The position numbers were made by a program, and so were the translations under genes. Below are positions 51,653 to 64,000 of a stretch of DNA of 64,000 bases, in pieces; position 1 is the first letter of the stretch, and every line of letters begins with the position of its first letter. This stretch comes from Lachnospiraceae bacterium KH1T2. Its GTDB lineage: Bacteria; Bacillota; Clostridia; Lachnospirales; Lachnospiraceae. The stretch spans positions 248,001 through 312,000 of the forward strand of contig FOSY01000003.1 of NCBI GenBank assembly GCA_900114405.1. The letters run 5' to 3'. Under the pieces are notes generated by a model. That model searched no databases. It was not told the origin of the DNA and saw nothing but the letters and a program-made list of their open reading frames with translations.

Positions 51653-51744
51653 GTAGAATGCTTTATCATGGTGACATGGGCTTTTTGTGCCCTTTTATCA
51701 TGAGTAACATATTGTCGATTTTACAGAACGGGGTGAAACGTTAG

Positions 51745-54700
51745 ATGGAAAAGAACAGAATACGTCCGGTGTACAACGGTAAGAGCATGCGTATGAGCTT
51801 CCAGAGACAGAATGACGTTATAGAGATGCCTAATCTCATTGACGTTCAGAAATCTTCCTACGATTGGTTTATAAAAGAAGGATTAAGAGAAGCTTTCGAT
51901 GATATCTCTCCGATTACGGACTACAGCGGAAATCTCAGCATGGATTTTGTTGATTATGAATTCTGCAAAGATGAGGCTAAATATTCGATCGAGGAGTGCA
52001 AGGCAAGAGATGCTACGTACGCTGCACCTCTTAAAGTAAAGGTGCGCCTCCGCAATTCAGAAAATCCGGAAAATGATATCAAGGAACACGAGATTTTCAT
52101 GGGCGATCTTCCGATCATGACTGACACAGGTACCTTTGTTATCAATGGTGCAGAACGTGTTATCGTCAGCCAGTTAGTACGTTCACCCGGTATCTACTAT
52201 GGTATTGACCACGATAAATTAGGTAAGCGTCTTTTCTCTTGTACTGTTATCCCAAACAGAGGTGCATGGCTTGAGTATGAGACAGATGCGAACGATGTAT
52301 TTTATGTTCGTGTAGACCGTACAAGAAAGGTGCCGATCACAGTCCTTATTCGTGCTCTTGGTATTGGTTCAAATCAGGAAATTCTTGATTACTTCGGTGA
52401 TGAACCAAAGATCCAGGCTTCTTTTGCTAAGGATACTTCTGAAAATTCAGTACAGGGTCTCCTTGAGCTTTATAAGAAGATCAGACCGGGTGAGCCGCTT
52501 GCTGAGGAAAGCGCACGTTCTCTTATCGAAGGCATGTTCTTCGATCCGCGTCGTTACGACCTTGCTAAGGTTGGACGTTATAAATTTAATAAGAAACTTA
52601 TGCTTAGAAACCGTATTGCAGGACAGGTACTTGCTGAGGATGTTATCGATCCTTCAACAGGTGAGCTTGTTGAATGCAATGGTGTTCAGGCAGCAGCTGG
52701 TACTGAAATTACACGTGAACTTGCAGAGGAGATTCAGAACTGTGCAGTTCCTTATGTAATGGTCCAGACAGAGGAAAGAAACGTTAAGGTTCTTTCCAGC
52801 ATGATGGTTGACATTGCTCATTATATTGAGTTCCCAGAAGGAAAGACAGCAGCAGATTACGGTATCCATGAAATGGTATACTATCCTGTACTTTCAAGAC
52901 TCATGGATGAGTGTGAAACACCTGAAGACCTTCTTAAGGCTGTTCAGAAGAATATTGGTGAGTTGATTCCTAAGCACATTACTAAGGATGATATCTTCAC
53001 ATCAATCAACTACAATATGCACCTTGAATACGGCATTGGTAATAAGGATGATATCGATCACCTTGGAAACCGTCGTATCAGAGCAGTAGGCGAACTTCTT
53101 CAGAACCAGTACAGAATCGGTCTTTCAAGACTTGAAAGAGTTGTTCGTGAAAGAATGACAACACAGGATATCACAACGATCACACCTCAGGGTCTGATCA
53201 ATATCAAGCCTGTAACAGCAGCTGTTAAGGAATTCTTCGGTTCATCACAGCTGTCTCAGTTCATGGATCAGAACAACCCGCTTTCTGAGCTTACACATAA
53301 GAGAAGACTTTCAGCCCTCGGTCCTGGTGGACTTTCAAGAGACCGTGCCGGAATGGAAGTTCGAGATATTCACTACTCACACTATGGACGTATGTGCCCT
53401 GTAGAGACACCTGAAGGACCTAACATCGGTCTTATCAACTCTTTGGCATGTTTCGCTCGTATCAATGAGTATGGATTTGTAGAGTCTCCTTATAGAAAGG
53501 TTGACCACTCAGATCCTGAAAATCCTCGCGTAACAGATGAAGTTGTTTATATGACAGCTGATGAAGAGGATAATTATCATGTAGCACAGGCTTCTGAAAA
53601 ACTTGATGAAGAAGGCCACTTTGTTAATAAGATGGTTTCAGGTCGTTTCAGAGACCTCACACAGGAATGGGAGAGAAAGACATTCGAGTACATGGATGTC
53701 TCACCTCGTCAGGTATTCTCTATCGCTACAACACTTGTACCATTCCTTAACAACGATGACCCTACTCGTGCCCTCATGGGATCAAACATGCAGCGTCAGG
53801 CAGTTCCGCTTCTTAAGACTCAGGCACCTGCTGTTGGTACTGGTATGGAGCACAAGGCAGCTGTCGACTCAGGTGACTGCGTAGTTGCTAAGAAGTCAGG
53901 TGTTATCACACGTTCAGAGTCTAACCGTATCCTTATGGATAACGATGACGGAACAAAGGACGAGTACCATCTTATTAAGTACATGCGTTCTAACCAGTCT
54001 AACTGCTACAACCAGAGACCTATCGTATTTAAGGGTGAGCATGTAGAAGCAGGACAGGTTATCGCAGATGGTCCTTCAACATGTAATGGTGAACTTTCAC
54101 TCGGTAAGAACCCGCTTATCGGATTCATGGAGTGGGAAGGATATAACTACGAGGATGCTGTTCTTCTTTCAGAGAAGCTTGTACAGCAGGATGCGTATAC
54201 TTCTATCCACATGGAAGAGTATGAGTCAGAAGCTCGTGAGACAAAGCTCGGACCTGAAGAGATCACAAGAGATATTCCGGGTGTAGGTGAGGACGCTCTC
54301 AAGGATCTTGATGAGAGAGGAATCATCCGTATCGGTGCTGAGGTTCGTGCCGGTGATATCCTTGTAGGTAAGGTTACTCCTAAGGGAGAGACAGAGCTTA
54401 CAGCTGAAGAAAGACTTCTTCGTGCAATCTTTGGTGAGAAGGCTCACGAAGTTCGTGATACATCACTTAAGGTACCTCATGGTGAATATGGTATCGTCGT
54501 TGATACAAAGGTATTCACACGTGAGAATGGTGACGAGCTTGCTCCAGGCGTTAACGAGGCTGTTAGAATTTATATCGCTCAGAGACGTAAGATCCAGGTT
54601 GGTGATAAGATGGCCGGACGTCATGGTAACAAGGGTGTAGTTTCACGTGTACTTCCTGTAGAAGATATGCCATATCTTCCAAACGGAAGACCTCTTGATA

Positions 54701-55623
54701 TCGTGCTTAACCCTCTGGGTGTGCCTTCACGAATGAACATCGGACAGGTCCTTGAGATTCACCTTTCTCTTGCAGCAGAAGCTCTTGGCTTCAATATTGC
54801 AACACCTGTATTCGATGGTGCTAACGAGAATGATATCGAAGATATGCTTGAACTCGCTAACGACTATGTAAACATGGAGTGGGAAGAGTTCGAGGCTAAA
54901 TATACTGAGGTACTTAGACCTGAGGTTATGGAGTATCTTTCAGATAACAGAGATCACAGAGCGCTTTGGAAAGGTGTTCCGATCAGCCGTGATGGTAAGG
55001 TAAGACTTCGTGATGGTCGTACAGGTGAGTACTTCGATTCACCGGTTACAATCGGTCACATGCATTACCTTAAGCTTCATCACCTTGTTGATGATAAGAT
55101 CCACGCTCGTTCAACAGGTCCTTACTCACTTGTAACTCAGCAGCCACTTGGTGGTAAGGCTCAGTTCGGTGGACAGAGATTCGGAGAAATGGAAGTTTGG
55201 GCTCTTGAGGCGTATGGTGCAGCTTATACACTTCAGGAAGTACTTACTGTTAAGTCTGATGATGTTGTTGGACGTGTTAAGACATATGAAGCAATCATTA
55301 AGGGTGAGAACATTCCTAAGCCGGGTGTTCCTGAATCATTCAAGGTTCTCCTTAAGGAGCTTCAGTCCCTCGCTCTCGATGTTCGTGTACTTAAGGAAGA
55401 TGGTACAGAAGTTGAGATCGCCGAGAACGTTGATTATGGCGATACGGATATGCGCTCTATCCTTAACGATGAGAGAGATATCCGCCCTAATGAGAATTAT
55501 CAGAGTCAGGGCTACCAGATCAAAGAGCATAATGAAGAAGGCGAACTTGTAGATGTTGATGATGCTGATGAAATTGAAGAAGCTGAGGAAACAATAGACG
55601 AGTTCGACTCTGTAGAAGACTAA
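51745..55623 (+). CDS. rpoB: RNA polymerase beta subunit
   Basis: The 1292-residue protein is a full-length Gram-positive beta subunit. The rifampicin region (about residues 499-535, [20 protein letters not shown] followed by [10 protein letters not shown]) has wild-type residues at the classic resistance positions (D516, S522, H526 and S531 in E. coli numbering), so the enzyme should be rifampicin-sensitive. The C-terminal part has [12 protein letters not shown] and the switch region [25 protein letters not shown]. The acidic C-terminal tail (about 1265-1292) is longer than the E. coli end. GGGGTG precedes the ATG. Confidence 0.98.
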   Translation: MEKNRIRPVYNGKSMRMSFQRQNDVIEMPNLIDVQKSSYDWFIKEGLREAFDDISPITDYSGNLSMDFVDYEFCKDEAKYSIEECKARDATYAAPLKVKVRLRNSENPENDIKEHEIFMGDLPIMTDTGTFVINGAERVIVSQLVRSPGIYYGIDHDKLGKRLFSCTVIPNRGAWLEYETDANDVFYVRVDRTRKVPITVLIRALGIGSNQEILDYFGDEPKIQASFAKDTSENSVQGLLELYKKIRPGEPLAEESARSLIEGMFFDPRRYDLAKVGRYKFNKKLMLRNRIAGQVLAEDVIDPSTGELVECNGVQAAAGTEITRELAEEIQNCAVPYVMVQTEERNVKVLSSMMVDIAHYIEFPEGKTAADYGIHEMVYYPVLSRLMDECETPEDLLKAVQKNIGELIPKHITKDDIFTSINYNMHLEYGIGNKDDIDHLGNRRIRAVGELLQNQYRIGLSRLERVVRERMTTQDITTITPQGLINIKPVTAAVKEFFGSSQLSQFMDQNNPLSELTHKRRLSALGPGGLSRDRAGMEVRDIHYSHYGRMCPVETPEGPNIGLINSLACFARINEYGFVESPYRKVDHSDPENPRVTDEVVYMTADEEDNYHVAQASEKLDEEGHFVNKMVSGRFRDLTQEWERKTFEYMDVSPRQVFSIATTLVPFLNNDDPTRALMGSNMQRQAVPLLKTQAPAVGTGMEHKAAVDSGDCVVAKKSGVITRSESNRILMDNDDGTKDEYHLIKYMRSNQSNCYNQRPIVFKGEHVEAGQVIADGPSTCNGELSLGKNPLIGFMEWEGYNYEDAVLLSEKLVQQDAYTSIHMEEYESEARETKLGPEEITRDIPGVGEDALKDLDERGIIRIGAEVRAGDILVGKVTPKGETELTAEERLLRAIFGEKAHEVRDTSLKVPHGEYGIVVDTKVFTRENGDELAPGVNEAVRIYIAQRRKIQVGDKMAGRHGNKGVVSRVLPVEDMPYLPNGRPLDIVLNPLGVPSRMNIGQVLEIHLSLAAEALGFNIATPVFDGANENDIEDMLELANDYVNMEWEEFEAKYTEVLRPEVMEYLSDNRDHRALWKGVPISRDGKVRLRDGRTGEYFDSPVTIGHMHYLKLHHLVDDKIHARSTGPYSLVTQQPLGGKAQFGGQRFGEMEVWALEAYGAAYTLQEVLTVKSDDVVGRVKTYEAIIKGENIPKPGVPESFKVLLKELQSLALDVRVLKEDGTEVEIAENVDYGDTDMRSILNDERDIRPNENYQSQGYQIKEHNEEGELVDVDDADEIEEAEETIDEFDSVED

Positions 55624-55698
55624 TATTACTATAAGCATCTGCTGCGCATGCAGCAGGTGCATATTTGGATTCAAACTGCTCATAGAAAGGAAAAATGC

Positions 55699-58600
55699 AT
55701 GTCAGAGATAAATAAACCGTCTGATACATATGAACCGCTCACGTTTGATGCAATTAGAATTGGTCTTGCATCACCTGAGAAAATCAGAGAGTGGTCACAT
55801 GGTGAAGTAACTAAGCCTGAAACAATCAATTACAGAACACTTAAGCCTGAACGTGATGGTCTGTTCTGTGAAAGAATTTTCGGACCTAGCAAAGACTGGG
55901 AATGTCACTGCGGTAAATATAAAAAGATTCGTTACAAGGGCATTGTCTGCGATAAGTGCGGTGTTGAAGTAACAAAGTCATCTGTAAGACGTGAGAGAAT
56001 GGGTCACATCGAGCTTGCTGCCCCTGTATCTCATATTTGGTACTTTAAGGGTATCCCTAGCCGTATGGGTCTTATCCTTGACCTTTCGCCACGTGTACTT
56101 GAAAAGGTTCTTTATTTCGCCTCATATATCGTACTCGATCCAATGAATACAGATCTTGCATACAAGCAGGTTCTTTCAGAAAAAGAGTATCAGGAGGCTG
56201 TTGAGACTTATGGTTATAAGTCATTTAGAGCCGGAATGGGCGCTGAATCCGTTAAGGAACTTCTTGAGGCTGTAGACCTTGAGAGAGAGTCTGAAACATT
56301 AAAGAATGAACTTGAGACAGCTTCAGGTCAGAAGAGAGCTCGTATCATCAAGAGACTTGATGTTGTAGAAGCTTTCAGAGAGTCTGGAAACAAGCCATCA
56401 TGGATGGTACTTGATTGTATTCCTGTAATTCCACCTGATCTTCGTCCTATGGTTCAGCTTGATGGCGGCAGATTTGCTACATCTGACCTTAACGACCTTT
56501 ATAGAAGGATCATTAACAGAAATAACCGTCTTCGTCGTCTTCTTGAGCTTTCTGCTCCGGACATCATCGTTCGTAACGAGAAGAGAATGCTTCAGGAGGC
56601 TGTAGACGCACTTATAGACAACGGACGTCGTGGAAGACCTGTTACAGGTCCTGGAAGCCGTGCGCTTAAGTCACTTTCAGATATGCTTAAAGGTAAGGGC
56701 GGTCGTTTCCGTCAGAACCTTCTTGGTAAGCGAGTTGACTATTCTGGACGATCAGTTATCGTCGTTGGACCAGAGCTTAAGATCTGGCAGTGTGGTCTTC
56801 CTAAGGAAATGGCTATCGAGCTCTTCAAGCCTTTCGTAATGAAAGAACTGGTTGCTAATGGAACATCACACAATATCAAGAATGCAAAGAAGATGGTAGA
56901 GCGTCTTGAGCCTGCTGTTTGGGATGTACTCGAGGACGTAATCAAAGAGCATCCTGTAATGCTTAACCGTGCTCCTACGCTTCACAGACTTGGTATTCAG
57001 GCATTCGAGCCAGTACTTGTAGAAGGTAAGGCTATTAAGCTTCATCCTCTTGCATGTACAGCCTTCAACGCTGACTTCGATGGTGACCAGATGGCTGTTC
57101 ACCTTCCACTTTCAGTAGAAGCACAGGCAGAGTGTCGTTTCCTTATGCTCTCACCTAACAACCTTTTGAAGCCTTCAGATGGTGGTCCTGTTACTGTTCC
57201 TACACAGGATATGGTTCTTGGTATCTACTATCTTACACAGGTTCGTGATGGTCAGCCGGGTGAAGGTAAGGAATTCAAGGATATTTCTGAAGCTATCATG
57301 GCGTATGTTAACCATGTTATCAACCTTCAGTCAAAGATCAATGTCCGCATTGAGCGTGAAGTTAATGGTGAAATGAAGTCACAGCTCCTTCAGAATGTAT
57401 CTCTTGGACGTTGTCTCTTCAACGAGATCCTTCCTCAGGACCTTGGATTTGTAGATAGAACAGTTCCTGGTCATGAGCTTGATCTTGAAGTTGACTTCCT
57501 TGTTGGTAAGAAACAGCTTAAGAAGATCATCGTTGCTATTATCAATACACACGGTGCAATCAAGACAGCTGAGACTCTTGACCACATCAAGGCAATGGGT
57601 TACCATTACTCAACAATTTCTTCTATATCAGTTTCAATTTCTGATATGGTCGTACCTGCGACTAAGCAGAAACTTCTTGATGAGGCACAGAATACTGTTG
57701 ACCTTATCACAAAGAACTATAAGCGTGGTCTTATAACAGACGAAGAGCGTTACAACGAAGTAATCGAGACATGGAAGGAAATGGATGACCAGCTCACAAA
57801 TGACCTTCTCAGCGGTCTTGATAAATATAACAACATCCGAATGATGGCTGACTCCGGAGCTCGAGGATCTGATAAGCAGATCAAGCAGCTCGCCGGAATG
57901 CGTGGACTTATGGCTGATACAACAGGTCATACTATCGAGCTCCCTATCAAGTCTAACTTCCGTGAAGGTCTTAACGTACTTGAGTACTTCATGTCTGCAC
58001 ACGGAGCAAGAAAGGGACTTTCAGATACAGCTCTTAGAACAGCCGATTCAGGATACCTTACACGTCGAATGGTTGATGTATCACAGGAACTTGTTATCCG
58101 TGATCAGGACTGCGTAGAGGGTACAGGAAGAGCACTTCCGGGAATGGTTGTTTCTGCATTCATGGATGGTAAGGAAGAGATCGAGGATCTTGAGTCAAGA
58201 ATCACAGGAAGATATTCTTGTGAAAATATCTATGATCACGACGGAAACAAGATCGTTGGTGAAAACCAGATGATCACACCAAGACGTGCACATCAGGTAG
58301 TTACTATCGGTGAGCGTGATGGTAAGCCGATCACAGAAGTTAAGATCAGAACTGTCCTTACTTGCCGCTGCAAGAACGGTATTTGTGCTAAGTGTTACGG
58401 TGCAAACATGGCTACAGGCGAGGCTGTACAGGTTGGTGAAACAGTTGGTATCATCGCTGCTCAGTCAATCGGTGAGCCTGGTACACAGCTTACAATGAGA
58501 ACATTCCATACTGGTGGTGTTGCCGGTTCCGATATCACACAGGGTCTTCCTCGAGTAGAGGAGCTTTTTGAGGCTCGTAAGCCTAAGGGACTTGCTATCA

Positions 58601-59331
58601 TCGCAGAGTTCGGCGGTCATGTTGAAGTTCGTGATACAAAGAAGAAGAGAGAAGTTATCGTAACTAACGAGCAGACTGGTGAGTCAAAGGCTTATCTTAT
58701 CCCTTATGGTTCACGTATTAAGGCTGTTGATGGTGAGAATATTGAAGCCGGTGATGAGATCACAGAAGGTTCAATCAATCCACACGACCTTATGAAGATC
58801 AAGGGACTTAGAGCTGTTCAGGATTACCTTCTTAAGGAAGTACAGCGTGTATATCGTCTTCAGGGTGTTGAAATCAACGATAAGCACATTGAGATGATCG
58901 TTCACCAGATGCTTAAAAAGGTTGAGGTTGACGATCCGGGTGATTCAGATCTTCTTCCTGGAACAAGAATGGATTCACTTGACTTCGATGACGTTAACGA
59001 ACAGCTTGAGGCTGAAGGCAAGAAGCTTGCAACATCTGAGAGAGTTATCCTTGGTATTACTAAGGCTTCACTTGCAACAGATTCATTCCTTTCAGCTGCT
59101 TCATTCCAGGAGACAACAAAGGTTCTTACTGATGCCGCTATCAAGGGTAAGGTAGATCACCTTGTTGGACTTAAGGAAAATGTCCTTATCGGTAAGCTTA
59201 TCCCTGCAGGTACAGGTATGAGAAGATACAGAGACATCAAGCTTTCAACAGATGGCGATGTAGAAGCTAAGAAGAAGGCTATGGCTGAGGAAGCAGAAGC
59301 TCTTGCAGCTATGAAGTCTGACGAAAAATAA
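55699..59331 (+). CDS. rpoC: RNA polymerase beta' subunit
   Basis: The 1210-residue protein has the N-terminal zinc site ([20 protein letters not shown], about residues 69-88), the catalytic magnesium loop NADFDGDQ (about 457-464), and the second zinc site [11 protein letters not shown] (about 890-900). It forms the active site together with beta. AAAGGA lies before ATG 55699; the frame extends upstream to 55648 without a better site. It follows rpoB by 75 bases. Confidence 0.98.
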   Translation: MSEINKPSDTYEPLTFDAIRIGLASPEKIREWSHGEVTKPETINYRTLKPERDGLFCERIFGPSKDWECHCGKYKKIRYKGIVCDKCGVEVTKSSVRRERMGHIELAAPVSHIWYFKGIPSRMGLILDLSPRVLEKVLYFASYIVLDPMNTDLAYKQVLSEKEYQEAVETYGYKSFRAGMGAESVKELLEAVDLERESETLKNELETASGQKRARIIKRLDVVEAFRESGNKPSWMVLDCIPVIPPDLRPMVQLDGGRFATSDLNDLYRRIINRNNRLRRLLELSAPDIIVRNEKRMLQEAVDALIDNGRRGRPVTGPGSRALKSLSDMLKGKGGRFRQNLLGKRVDYSGRSVIVVGPELKIWQCGLPKEMAIELFKPFVMKELVANGTSHNIKNAKKMVERLEPAVWDVLEDVIKEHPVMLNRAPTLHRLGIQAFEPVLVEGKAIKLHPLACTAFNADFDGDQMAVHLPLSVEAQAECRFLMLSPNNLLKPSDGGPVTVPTQDMVLGIYYLTQVRDGQPGEGKEFKDISEAIMAYVNHVINLQSKINVRIEREVNGEMKSQLLQNVSLGRCLFNEILPQDLGFVDRTVPGHELDLEVDFLVGKKQLKKIIVAIINTHGAIKTAETLDHIKAMGYHYSTISSISVSISDMVVPATKQKLLDEAQNTVDLITKNYKRGLITDEERYNEVIETWKEMDDQLTNDLLSGLDKYNNIRMMADSGARGSDKQIKQLAGMRGLMADTTGHTIELPIKSNFREGLNVLEYFMSAHGARKGLSDTALRTADSGYLTRRMVDVSQELVIRDQDCVEGTGRALPGMVVSAFMDGKEEIEDLESRITGRYSCENIYDHDGNKIVGENQMITPRRAHQVVTIGERDGKPITEVKIRTVLTCRCKNGICAKCYGANMATGEAVQVGETVGIIAAQSIGEPGTQLTMRTFHTGGVAGSDITQGLPRVEELFEARKPKGLAIIAEFGGHVEVRDTKKKREVIVTNEQTGESKAYLIPYGSRIKAVDGENIEAGDEITEGSINPHDLMKIKGLRAVQDYLLKEVQRVYRLQGVEINDKHIEMIVHQMLKKVEVDDPGDSDLLPGTRMDSLDFDDVNEQLEAEGKKLATSERVILGITKASLATDSFLSAASFQETTKVLTDAAIKGKVDHLVGLKENVLIGKLIPAGTGMRRYRDIKLSTDGDVEAKKKAMAEEAEALAAMKSDEK

Positions 59332-59383
59332 TAGATGTGAAGACCACTTTCATATAGTGTGAAAAAGGTTTAATGTCATAATA

Positions 59384-59439
59384 AATAGGCCTTATGTTCG
59401 GCAGGGATTGACTTGTCGAAACATGAGGCTTATTTTTTA
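59384..59439 (+). terminator. Terminator after rpoC
   Basis: A long imperfect stem pairs AATAGGCCTTATG with CATGAGGCTTATT (with G-U pairs), followed by six T. It closes the rpoBC unit. Confidence 0.85.
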
Positions 59440-59481
59440 CTATATTTTTGCAAAATAACCATAGGGTTTATAAAAAATTTA

Positions 59482-59510
59482 TTGACATAAAAATCATAGT
59501 GATTTATACT
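59482..59510 (+). promoter_or_regulatory. Promoter of rpsL-rpsG-fusA
   Basis: A perfect TTGACA (59482-59487), a 17-base spacer and TATACT (59505-59510). Confidence 0.85.
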
Positions 59511-59575
59511 ATTTTAGCGTGCGTCGGGATAAATTGATGCATGCAAAAAATACTAAAGAAAGAGGTGAAACTGAA

Positions 59576-59995
59576 ATGCCAACATTTAACCAGTTAGTTA
59601 AGAAGGGCAGATCAACTGCTGCGAAGAAGTCTAAGTCTCCAGCACTTCAGAAGGGATTTAACTCTTTACAGAAGAAGGCAACTAACACACTTTCTCCACA
59701 GAAGCGTGGTGTGTGTACAGCTGTTAAGACTGCTACTCCTAAAAAGCCTAACTCAGCGCTCAGAAAGATCGCCCGTGTACGTCTTTCAAACGGAATCGAA
59801 GTAACAAGTTATATTCCAGGAGAAGGACACAACCTTCAGGAGCATAGCGTAGTTCTGATCCGTGGTGGCCGTGTTAAGGATCTTCCTGGTACAAGATACC
59901 ACATTATCCGTGGAACACTGGATACCGCTGGTGTAGCTAACAGAATGCAGGCCCGTTCTAAGTACGGTGCTAAGAAGCCTAAGGCAAAGAAGTAA
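59576..59995 (+). CDS. rpsL: Ribosomal protein S12
   Basis: The 139-residue protein is the longer Gram-positive form, with an insert before [18 protein letters not shown] and GRVKDLPG hold the two lysines (E. coli K42 and K87) whose change gives streptomycin resistance; both are wild type. S12 sits at the decoding centre. AGAGGTGA precedes ATG 59576; the longer frame from 59519 overlaps the transcription start. Confidence 0.97.
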   Translation: MPTFNQLVKKGRSTAAKKSKSPALQKGFNSLQKKATNTLSPQKRGVCTAVKTATPKKPNSALRKIARVRLSNGIEVTSYIPGEGHNLQEHSVVLIRGGRVKDLPGTRYHIIRGTLDTAGVANRMQARSKYGAKKPKAKK

Positions 59996-60111
59996 TAACA
60001 CGGAAGATACGGTAGTGTTGGATATAGTTTCATTATTATAGACAGCACGAACACGACTACGACTCGTGAGTACCGTTGAGCCGAATGACTCAAGTTTAGG
60101 AGGGAAGAAAC

Positions 60112-60582
60112 GTGCCACGTAAAGGACATATTGTTAAAAGAGACGTCCTTGCAGATCCAATGTACAACAATAAAGTGGTAACAAAGCTCATCAACAACAT
60201 CATGCTTGATGGTAAGAAGGGCGTTGCTCAGAAGATTGTTTACGGCGCATTTGCAAAGGTCGAAGAAAAGGCTGGAAAGCCGGCACTCGAAGTTTTCGAG
60301 GAAGCCATGAATAATATCATGCCGGCACTTGAAGTTAAAGCAAGACGTATCGGTGGTGCTACATATCAGGTACCTATCGAAGTTAGACCTGACCGTCGTC
60401 AGGCTCTTGGTCTTCGTTGGCTTACAACATTCTCAAGACAGAGAACAGAGAAGACAATGATCGACAGACTTGCTAACGAGATTCTTGACGCTTCAAATAA
60501 CACAGGTTCAGCTGTAAAGCGTAAGGAAGAGATGCATAGAATGGCTGATGCTAATAAGGCATTCGCTCACTATCGTTTCTAA
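60112..60582 (+). CDS. rpsG: Ribosomal protein S7
   Basis: The 156-residue protein starts [20 protein letters not shown] and ends [15 protein letters not shown], the typical S7 length and ends. It starts the assembly of the 30S head. The start is GTG, after AGGAGGG. It lies between rpsL and fusA in the standard str operon order. Confidence 0.97.
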   Translation: MPRKGHIVKRDVLADPMYNNKVVTKLINNIMLDGKKGVAQKIVYGAFAKVEEKAGKPALEVFEEAMNNIMPALEVKARRIGGATYQVPIEVRPDRRQALGLRWLTTFSRQRTEKTMIDRLANEILDASNNTGSAVKRKEEMHRMADANKAFAHYRF

Positions 60583-60625
60583 TTTACCTGTTGTTTGCTT
60601 TTTAGTTAAATAGGAGGAAAATTCC

Positions 60626-62752
60626 TTGAGTAACGATCCTGGAAGAGAGTACCCCCTTGAGAGAACCAGAAATATAGGTATTATGGCCCATATCGATGCA
60701 GGTAAGACAACTCTTACAGAGCGTATCCTGTATTATACAGGCGTAAACTATAAGATTGGTGATACTCATGATGGTACAGCAACAATGGACTGGATGGCTC
60801 AGGAGCAGGAGCGTGGTATTACTATCACATCTGCTGCTACAACTTGCCACTGGACATTGGAAGAGAATGCAAAGCCTAAGAAGGGCGCAAAGGAACACAG
60901 AATCAACATCATCGATACACCTGGTCACGTAGACTTCACAGTAGAAGTTGAGCGTTCACTTCGTGTACTTGATGGCGCTATCGGCGTATTCGCTGCAAAG
61001 AGCGGTGTTGAGCCTCAGTCTGAAAACGTTTGGCGTCAGGCAGAGGGATTCCACGTTCCGAGAATGGCATTCATCAACAAGATGGATGCACTTGGTGCTG
61101 ATTACTTCGGCACTGTTGATCAGATCCGCAACAGACTTGGTTCTAATGCAATCATGATCACAATCCCGATCGGTAAAGAAGACGAGTTCGTTGGTGTAGT
61201 AGACCTCCTTGAGAACAAGGCATACTACTATGACGACGAGAAGGGTACTGAAGTAGAAGTAAAAGACATCCCTGACGATATGAAGGATGATGTTGAGCTC
61301 TACAGAACAGAGACAATCGAAAAGATCTGCGAACTTGATGATGATCTCATGGAGCAGTATCTTGAAGATACAATCCCATCAATCGATGAGATGAAGAAGG
61401 CCCTTCGTACTGCTTGTATCGAAAACAGAGCAGTTCCTGTATTTGCAGGTTCAGCATATAAGAACAAGGGTGTTCAGAAGCTTCTGGACGGCGTTGTTGA
61501 ATATATGCCAGCTCCAGTAGATATCCCAGCTGCAGAGGGAACAGACCTTGAAGGCAACGCTATTCAGATCGAGTCAACAGATGATGGCCCGTTCGCAGCT
61601 CTTGCATTCAAGATCATGGCTGATCCTTTCGTAGGTAAGCTTGCTTACATCCGTGTTTACAGAGGTAAGCTGAACTCAGGTTCATATGTACTGAATTCAT
61701 CTAAGCAGAAGAAGGAGCGTGTAGGACGTATCCTTCAGATGCATGCTAATAAGAGAAACGAGCTCGACACTGTATATTCAGGTGATATCGCAGCAGCAGT
61801 AGGTTTCAAGTATACTATTACTGGTGATACAATCTGTGACGAGCAGCATCCGGTTATTCTTGAGTCTATGGAATTCCCAGATCCTGTTATCGAGCTTGCT
61901 ATCGAGCCTAAGACAAAGGCTGGTCAGGATAAACTTGGTCAGGCACTTGCTAAGCTCGCTGAAGAAGATCCTACATTCCGTGCTCATACAAATGAGGAAA
62001 CAGGACAGACAATCATCGCTGGTATGGGTGAGCTTCACCTTGAAATCATCGTTGACCGTCTTCTTCGTGAATTCAATGTAGAAGCAAACGTAGGTGCTCC
62101 TCAGGTTGCATACAAGGAAGCTATCACTAAGAAGGTTGATATCGATTCTAAGTATGTTAAGCAGTCCGGTGGACGTGGTCAGTATGGTCATGCTAAGATC
62201 ACATTCGAGCCTATGGACGTTAATGGTGAGAATGAGTACGAGTTCATCAACAACGTAACTGGTGGTGCTATTCCTAAGGAATATATCCCATCTGTTGATG
62301 AAGGTATTCAGGAAGCTATGAAGACAGGTATCCTTGGTGGATTCCCTGTTACTGGTATCAAAGCTACATGTTATGATGGATCATACCACGAAGTCGATTC
62401 ATCTGAAATGGCATTCCACATTGCCGGTTCTATGGCTCTTAAGGATGCTCTTCAGAAGGGTGCTTCAGTTCTCCTTGAGCCTATCATGAAGGTCGAAGTT
62501 ACAATGCCTGAGGAATACATGGGTGATGTAATCGGCGATATGAACTCAAGACGTGGACAGGTTTCTGGTATGGAAGACATCCCAGGTGGTAAGATGGTTA
62601 AGGCTATGACTCCACTTTCAGAGATGTTCGGATATGCTACAGACCTTCGTTCAAGAACACAGGGTCGTGGTAACTACTCAATGTTCTTTGATCACTATGA
62701 GCCAGTTCCGAAGAATGTTGCCGATAAGGTACTTTCTAACAAGAAGGGCTGA
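60626..62752 (+). CDS. fusA: Elongation factor G
   Basis: The 708-residue GTPase has the G1 motif AHIDAGKTT (about residues 22-30), switch [14 protein letters not shown], and the five-domain EF-G layout ending [20 protein letters not shown]. It drives translocation. The start is TTG after an excellent AGGAGG; no ATG fits. The length and motifs are those of a canonical EF-G, not a tetracycline-resistance paralogue. Confidence 0.97.
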   Translation: MSNDPGREYPLERTRNIGIMAHIDAGKTTLTERILYYTGVNYKIGDTHDGTATMDWMAQEQERGITITSAATTCHWTLEENAKPKKGAKEHRINIIDTPGHVDFTVEVERSLRVLDGAIGVFAAKSGVEPQSENVWRQAEGFHVPRMAFINKMDALGADYFGTVDQIRNRLGSNAIMITIPIGKEDEFVGVVDLLENKAYYYDDEKGTEVEVKDIPDDMKDDVELYRTETIEKICELDDDLMEQYLEDTIPSIDEMKKALRTACIENRAVPVFAGSAYKNKGVQKLLDGVVEYMPAPVDIPAAEGTDLEGNAIQIESTDDGPFAALAFKIMADPFVGKLAYIRVYRGKLNSGSYVLNSSKQKKERVGRILQMHANKRNELDTVYSGDIAAAVGFKYTITGDTICDEQHPVILESMEFPDPVIELAIEPKTKAGQDKLGQALAKLAEEDPTFRAHTNEETGQTIIAGMGELHLEIIVDRLLREFNVEANVGAPQVAYKEAITKKVDIDSKYVKQSGGRGQYGHAKITFEPMDVNGENEYEFINNVTGGAIPKEYIPSVDEGIQEAMKTGILGGFPVTGIKATCYDGSYHEVDSSEMAFHIAGSMALKDALQKGASVLLEPIMKVEVTMPEEYMGDVIGDMNSRRGQVSGMEDIPGGKMVKAMTPLSEMFGYATDLRSRTQGRGNYSMFFDHYEPVPKNVADKVLSNKKG

Positions 62753-62767
62753 TAATTTAAGAGATAA

Positions 62768-62800
62768 AGCATAGATTGCTCTTTTAGAGCAGTCTATGCT
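62768..62800 (+). terminator. Hairpin between fusA and tuf
   Basis: AGCATAGATTGCTC (62768-62781) pairs with GAGCAGTCTATGCT (62787-62800) with one G-U pair, around TTTTA. No T-run follows, so it may be an RNA processing or mRNA-end signal and not a strong terminator. Confidence 0.55.
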
Positions 62801-62812
62801 CTATAAAAGTAC

Positions 62813-62841
62813 TTGAAAAAGTACTCTAATTCAAATATAAT
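62813..62841 (+). promoter_or_regulatory. tuf promoter
   Basis: TTGAAA (62813-62818), a 17-base spacer and a perfect TATAAT (62836-62841), 67 bases before the start codon. This allows tuf to be expressed apart from fusA. Confidence 0.85.
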
Positions 62842-62908
62842 AACAATTAGTGTGTTATATTGTTTTTTTTGCGAGTAAACGCAAAATTTTAAGGAGGAAA
62901 TAAACAAA

Positions 62909-64000
62909 ATGGCTAAAGCTAAATTTGAGAGAACCAAGCCGCATGTTAACATCGGTACTATTGGCCACGTAGATCACGGTAAGACTACTCTTACAGCAGC
63001 AATCACAGCAGTTCTTGCTGAGAGACTTGGTGTTGATCCGGCCGTTCCTTTCGATGAAATCGATAAAGCACCTGAAGAAAAGGCACGTGGAATAACGATT
63101 TCTACTGCACACGTTGAGTACGAGACAGAGACACGTCACTATGCACACGTTGACTGCCCAGGCCACGCTGACTATGTAAAGAACATGATCACTGGTGCTG
63201 CACAGATGGATGGTGCTATCCTCGTAGTAGCTGCTACAGACGGTGTTATGGCTCAGACTAAGGAGCACGTTCTTCTTGCTCGTCAGGTAGGCGTTCCTTA
63301 CATCGTAGTATTCCTTAACAAGTGCGATATGGTTGATGATGATGAGCTTATCGAGCTCGTAGAGATGGAGATCAGAGATCTTCTTAACGAGTACGAGTTC
63401 CCTGGCGATGACATCCCGATCGTTCGTGGTTCTGCTCTTAAGGCTCTTGAAGATCCTAAGGGTGAGTGGGGCGATAAGATCATGGAGCTTATGGCTGCAG
63501 TTGATAGCTACATCCCAACTCCTCAGAGACCTACAGATAAGCCTTTCCTTATGCCAGTAGAGGACGTATTCACAATCACAGGTCGTGGTACAGTTGCTAC
63601 TGGTAGAGTAGAGCGTGGTGTTCTTCACCTCAACGACGAAGTTGAAATCGTTGGTATCAGAGAAGAAGTTAAGAAGACTGTTGTAACTGGTATCGAAATG
63701 TTCCGTAAGCTCCTTGATGAAGGTGAAGCTGGTGATAACATCGGTGCACTTCTTCGTGGTGTTGATCGTAAGGATATCGAGCGTGGACAGGTTCTTGCTA
63801 AGCCTGGCACAGTAACATGCCACACAAACTTCACAGCTCAGGTTTACGTTCTTACTAAGGATGAAGGTGGACGTCATACTCCATTCTTCAACAACTATCG
63901 TCCACAGTTCTACTTCAGAACAACAGACGTAACAGGTGTTATCAGCCTTCCAGAAGGAACAGAAATGTGCATGCCTGGTGATAACGTTGAGATGACAATC
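62909..64000 (+). CDS. tuf: Elongation factor Tu (3' end beyond the window)
   Basis: The open frame gives 364 residues up to the edge, starting [27 protein letters not shown]. It shows G1 GHVDHGKT (about residues 19-26), switch [18 protein letters not shown], and domain 2 ([16 protein letters not shown]). It delivers aminoacyl-tRNA to the ribosome. AAGGAGG precedes the ATG. About 30-35 residues are missing at the C-terminus because the window ends. Confidence 0.97.
   Translation, partial: MAKAKFERTKPHVNIGTIGHVDHGKTTLTAAITAVLAERLGVDPAVPFDEIDKAPEEKARGITISTAHVEYETETRHYAHVDCPGHADYVKNMITGAAQMDGAILVVAATDGVMAQTKEHVLLARQVGVPYIVVFLNKCDMVDDDELIELVEMEIRDLLNEYEFPGDDIPIVRGSALKALEDPKGEWGDKIMELMAAVDSYIPTPQRPTDKPFLMPVEDVFTITGRGTVATGRVERGVLHLNDEVEIVGIREEVKKTVVTGIEMFRKLLDEGEAGDNIGALLRGVDRKDIERGQVLAKPGTVTCHTNFTAQVYVLTKDEGGRHTPFFNNYRPQFYFRTTDVTGVISLPEGTEMCMPGDNVEMTI

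Noticed and set aside
62855..63877. 340-codon open frame on the minus strand over tuf
   Set aside because: It is a shadow of the strong codon bias of tuf, has no ribosome site, and its translation is Cys/Leu/Ser-rich without motifs.

Overview
The window looks like chromosomal DNA from a low-to-mid GC Gram-positive anaerobe, most likely a member of the Lachnospiraceae (Butyrivibrio/Roseburia-like Clostridia). This is inferred from the protein families: a CdaR-type regulator beside ftsEX, a TGTATAC/AT-rich promoter style with strong AGGAGG ribosome sites, a 139-residue Gram-positive S12, several secreted proteins with VSEN-type mature N-termini, and no outer-membrane or LPS genes. No transposase, integrase, phage gene or CRISPR array was seen.

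Layout. (1) 1-2.6 kb: rpmG-secE-nusG-rplK-rplA, closed by a terminator. (2) 2.6-15.5 kb: an OhrR-type peroxide sensor with a candidate self-operator, tRNA-Gln(CTG), a CvfB-like S1 protein, a CPBP membrane protease, a YjfB-like protein, two glycosyltransferases, then cdaR-like/ftsE/ftsX/S41 protease, an amylosucrase-like enzyme with a histone-H1-like tail, and an RlmI-like methyltransferase. (3) 15.5-19.3 kb: two paralogous secreted proteins and an Rpn nuclease gene with a well-placed internal start that may encode its own antitoxin. (4) 19.3-23.7 kb: proline symporter, TetR regulator, NSS-family transporter and a DUF1622 membrane protein. (5) 23.7-36.2 kb: an eleven-gene surface polysaccharide operon with its own strong promoter, a structured leader, and a complete UDP-N-acetyl-L-fucosamine pathway (fnlA/fnlB/fnlC, equivalent to capE/capF/capG). 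(6) 36.2-42.7 kb: a CobW-like GTPase with a small Cys protein, TGS-less threonyl-tRNA synthetase, CBS-DRTGG inorganic pyrophosphatase, and a CapA-like lipoprotein. (7) 42.8-50.3 kb: three tandem secreted subtilisin-like proteases and a free-standing copy of their C-terminal module. (8) 50.3-64 kb: L10 leader-rplJ-rplL, rpoB-rpoC, rpsL-rpsG-fusA, and the start of tuf.

The largest-scale oddity is that the usual continuous block secE-nusG-rplKAJL-rpoBC is split by about 48 kb between rplA and rplJ. The inserted interval carries core genes (ftsEX, thrS) as well as cell-surface genes, so a rearrangement is more likely than a recent island. Much of the interval concerns the cell surface: septal hydrolase control (FtsEX and CtpA-like protease), polysaccharide synthesis, secreted proteases and abundant secreted proteins.

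The best candidates for undescribed biology are the nested Rpn product, the YTGK-type and subtilase-tail modules that occur both alone and fused to proteases, the CobW variant that has lost its CxCC motif next to a small Cys protein, the amylosucrase with a DNA-binding-like tail, and three large structured intergenic elements (15.5, 23.7 and 37.6 kb). All functional calls rest on reading motifs by eye; no database search was run.
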